Made by a program: the position numbers and the translations under genes. The notes under the pieces were generated by a model. That model made no database searches and was not told the origin of the DNA. It worked only from the letters and a program-made list of their open reading frames with translations. A stretch of 64,000 nt of DNA from Pseudobdellovibrionaceae bacterium (lineage in GTDB: Bacteria; Bdellovibrionota; Bdellovibrionia; Bdellovibrionales; UBA1609), in contig JACKAN010000004.1 of the NCBI GenBank assembly GCA_020635055.1, forward strand, positions 62,001 to 126,000, read 5' to 3'. Below are positions 62,948-64,000 of the stretch, one piece after another (positions within the stretch are counted from its first letter, which is position 1; each line of letters begins with the position of its first letter).

Positions 62948-63645
62948 ATGGCTTTGTATTTTCTTTTATTTAACTCGTTGTTAATCCAATTTCTAATTTT
63001 TTCACTATCTTGTTCGGTGAGTCCAACATAGCCTATGGTGAGATGAAACTCACTGTCAACTTTGAGAACCGAAATCACTTTCAAAGGAGGAGGTTCGATG
63101 CCCATAGAATTAAAAATTTGTGTTTGAATATTTAGTAAAGAGTCCTCTGGGAGTGCAAACTGAGTGCGTAATTTCATGCTGGATTCAGAGACGGAAATGA
63201 CTTGTGTTTCTAGAGTTATTTTTGCATTGGTCTCTTTTGCAATGCTGGAGAAATTGAGTTCTTGTTGTTTTCGCGGTGGTTTCTTATCTAAAAGTTCTTT
63301 TACTTTTCTTAAAAAAATCATTGGGTCTATGGGTTTTACAATATAGTCATCCACACCCGCTTTAATTGCTTTTTCAATACTTTCTTTTTCTCGCAAGCCA
63401 GTGAGCATTGCAATGCCAATATTTTTATATCGAGCATCAACACGAATTGTTTTTACTAGTTCAAAACCAGTATAATGAGGCATGTTGGCATCTGTTATAA
63501 TCAAGTCGAAGCTTCGACTATTTAAAAGTTCAATTGCTGCAATGGGATTGGTAGCAATCTTGACTTCGTGATTAGCTTGAGTAAGCAATGCATCTGCGAA
63601 TTTTAATATATCTTTGTCGTCATCAACTATTAATATTTTTGCCAT
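62944..63645 (-). CDS. Response regulator with C-terminal PilZ-like domain
   Basis: The receiver domain (ILIVDDDKDI; Asp52 in IITDANMPHYTG; Lys in DDYIVKPIDP) is joined to a 110-residue C-terminal domain. That domain has a PilZ-like beta pattern (VISVSESSMKLRTQ ... IGYVGLTEQDSEKIRNWI). The canonical RxxxR/DxSxxG motif of c-di-GMP-binding PilZ domains is not evident, so binding is uncertain. First gene of the phosphorelay operon. ATG 63645 is chosen for the family N-terminus. Confidence 0.82.
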   Translation of the reverse strand: MAKILIVDDDKDILKFADALLTQANHEVKIATNPIAAIELLNSRSFDLIITDANMPHYTGFELVKTIRVDARYKNIGIAMLTGLREKESIEKAIKAGVDDYIVKPIDPMIFLRKVKELLDKKPPRKQQELNFSSIAKETNAKITLETQVISVSESSMKLRTQFALPEDSLLNIQTQIFNSMGIEPPPLKVISVLKVDSEFHLTIGYVGLTEQDSEKIRNWINNELNKRKYKAI

Positions 63646-63875
63646 ATAATAGATTTCGGTAAACACTCATAATTACTTTACACACTAGACTTTAGTACGG
63701 CCTATATTTGCTAAATAAAAAAATATTTATGTGTATTAGTATTAAATTAGATTTGCTTGTTTCAGCAATTCCGTATGAGTTTGTTTATCACAGTAGAGGC
63801 CAGTCCTAGGTACCTATAATTTTATCTTTTCTCACAGCTGCGCCGCTCCCAAACTTAAGACTAGAGGCCAATTTC

Positions 63876-64000
63876 TTAGCCAGTATCCGCCAATGTCTGC
63901 CCTAACTCGCTAGAAAAATCTTCCCAATTAAAACCCACAGCTTGCATACGATTTTTATCGAAATACCTATGAATAGCTTTATAAGCTCTGCCCCAAGTCA
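63876..64000 (-). CDS. C-terminal end of an unknown gene, truncated by window edge
   Basis: An open frame enters from the right edge and ends TAA at 63878-63876. The last residues read TWGRAYKAIHRYFDKNRMQ and then AVGFNWEDFSSELGQTLADTG. The composition is protein-like, and the ending is followed by about 210 bases of non-coding sequence before the phosphorelay operon. Function cannot be told. Confidence 0.5.
   Translation of the reverse strand, partial: TWGRAYKAIHRYFDKNRMQAVGFNWEDFSSELGQTLADTG

Noticed and set aside
1..64000. CRISPR arrays, rRNA genes and insertion sequences
   Set aside because: No regularly spaced repeats, no rRNA-like stretches and no DDE transposase genes were seen. The mobile DNA consists of the tRNA-Arg element and the group II intron.

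Overview
The window is AT-rich bacterial chromosome from a Gram-negative organism. Evidence is the O-antigen type Wzx/Wzz/Wzy machinery, several Sec-exported lipoproteins, a sigma-54 regulator, and two-component and PilZ proteins. The mix (2-oxoacid:ferredoxin oxidoreductase, VWA lipoprotein, REC-PilZ regulator, many unrecognised secreted proteins) would fit a Bdellovibrionota/deltaproteobacteria-like lineage. That placement is an inference from gene content, not from a marker gene.

Layout. (1) Positions 1-22395 are a surface-polysaccharide locus. It begins inside a neuB-type nonulosonate synthase, followed by an associated sugar cassette (CBS-nucleotidyltransferase, Gfo/Idh oxidoreductase, SpsF-like cytidylyltransferase, class III aminotransferase, SDR, GNAT). 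Next come polymerase, glycosyltransferase, flippase and chain-length genes, then a PglF/PglC/PglE-like set. A second initiating phosphotransferase and a CDP-3,6-dideoxyhexose set (rfbH, rfbF, rfbG) follow, then a GT4 transferase and a convergent sugar aminotransferase. A manC gene lies just beyond. (2) Positions 24495-33133 carry methionine and one-carbon genes: a homocysteine methyltransferase/MTHFR fusion that lacks its zinc cysteines, and an intact cobalamin-dependent metH. Secreted proteins of unknown role lie among them. (3) Positions 33221-42178 are an 8.95-kb integrated element, visibly richer in G+C than its surroundings. It is inserted in the anticodon loop of a tRNA-Arg(UCU) gene and leaves the two tRNA halves 9 kb apart. 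It encodes a tyrosine recombinase, a Rep_trans rolling-circle initiator, several unknown small proteins, a PepSY/cytochrome b561/LuxR cargo, a HEPN/MNT pair, and a complete tRNA-Arg(UCU) of its own. (4) Positions 42281-46742 hold nhaA, a group II intron with its reverse transcriptase sitting just past a hairpin, and a VWA lipoprotein. (5) Positions 46991-64000 are mostly ordinary chromosome: rhodanese, a KorAB-type oxidoreductase, PlsC and CdsA-like lipid enzymes, an NtrC-type regulator, SerA, an ABC-F ATPase and a D-2-hydroxyacid dehydrogenase. Three chained unknown secreted proteins and a four-gene phosphorelay operon joined by ATGA overlaps follow.

The most striking observation is the element in part 3. 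Integration breaks a tRNA-Arg(UCU) gene without rebuilding it, and the element carries an intact tRNA with the same anticodon. This looks like functional replacement, and could make the element hard to lose. Two families of inverted-repeat motifs inside the element, and a bulged hairpin upstream of rep, are probably part of its replication or recombination control.
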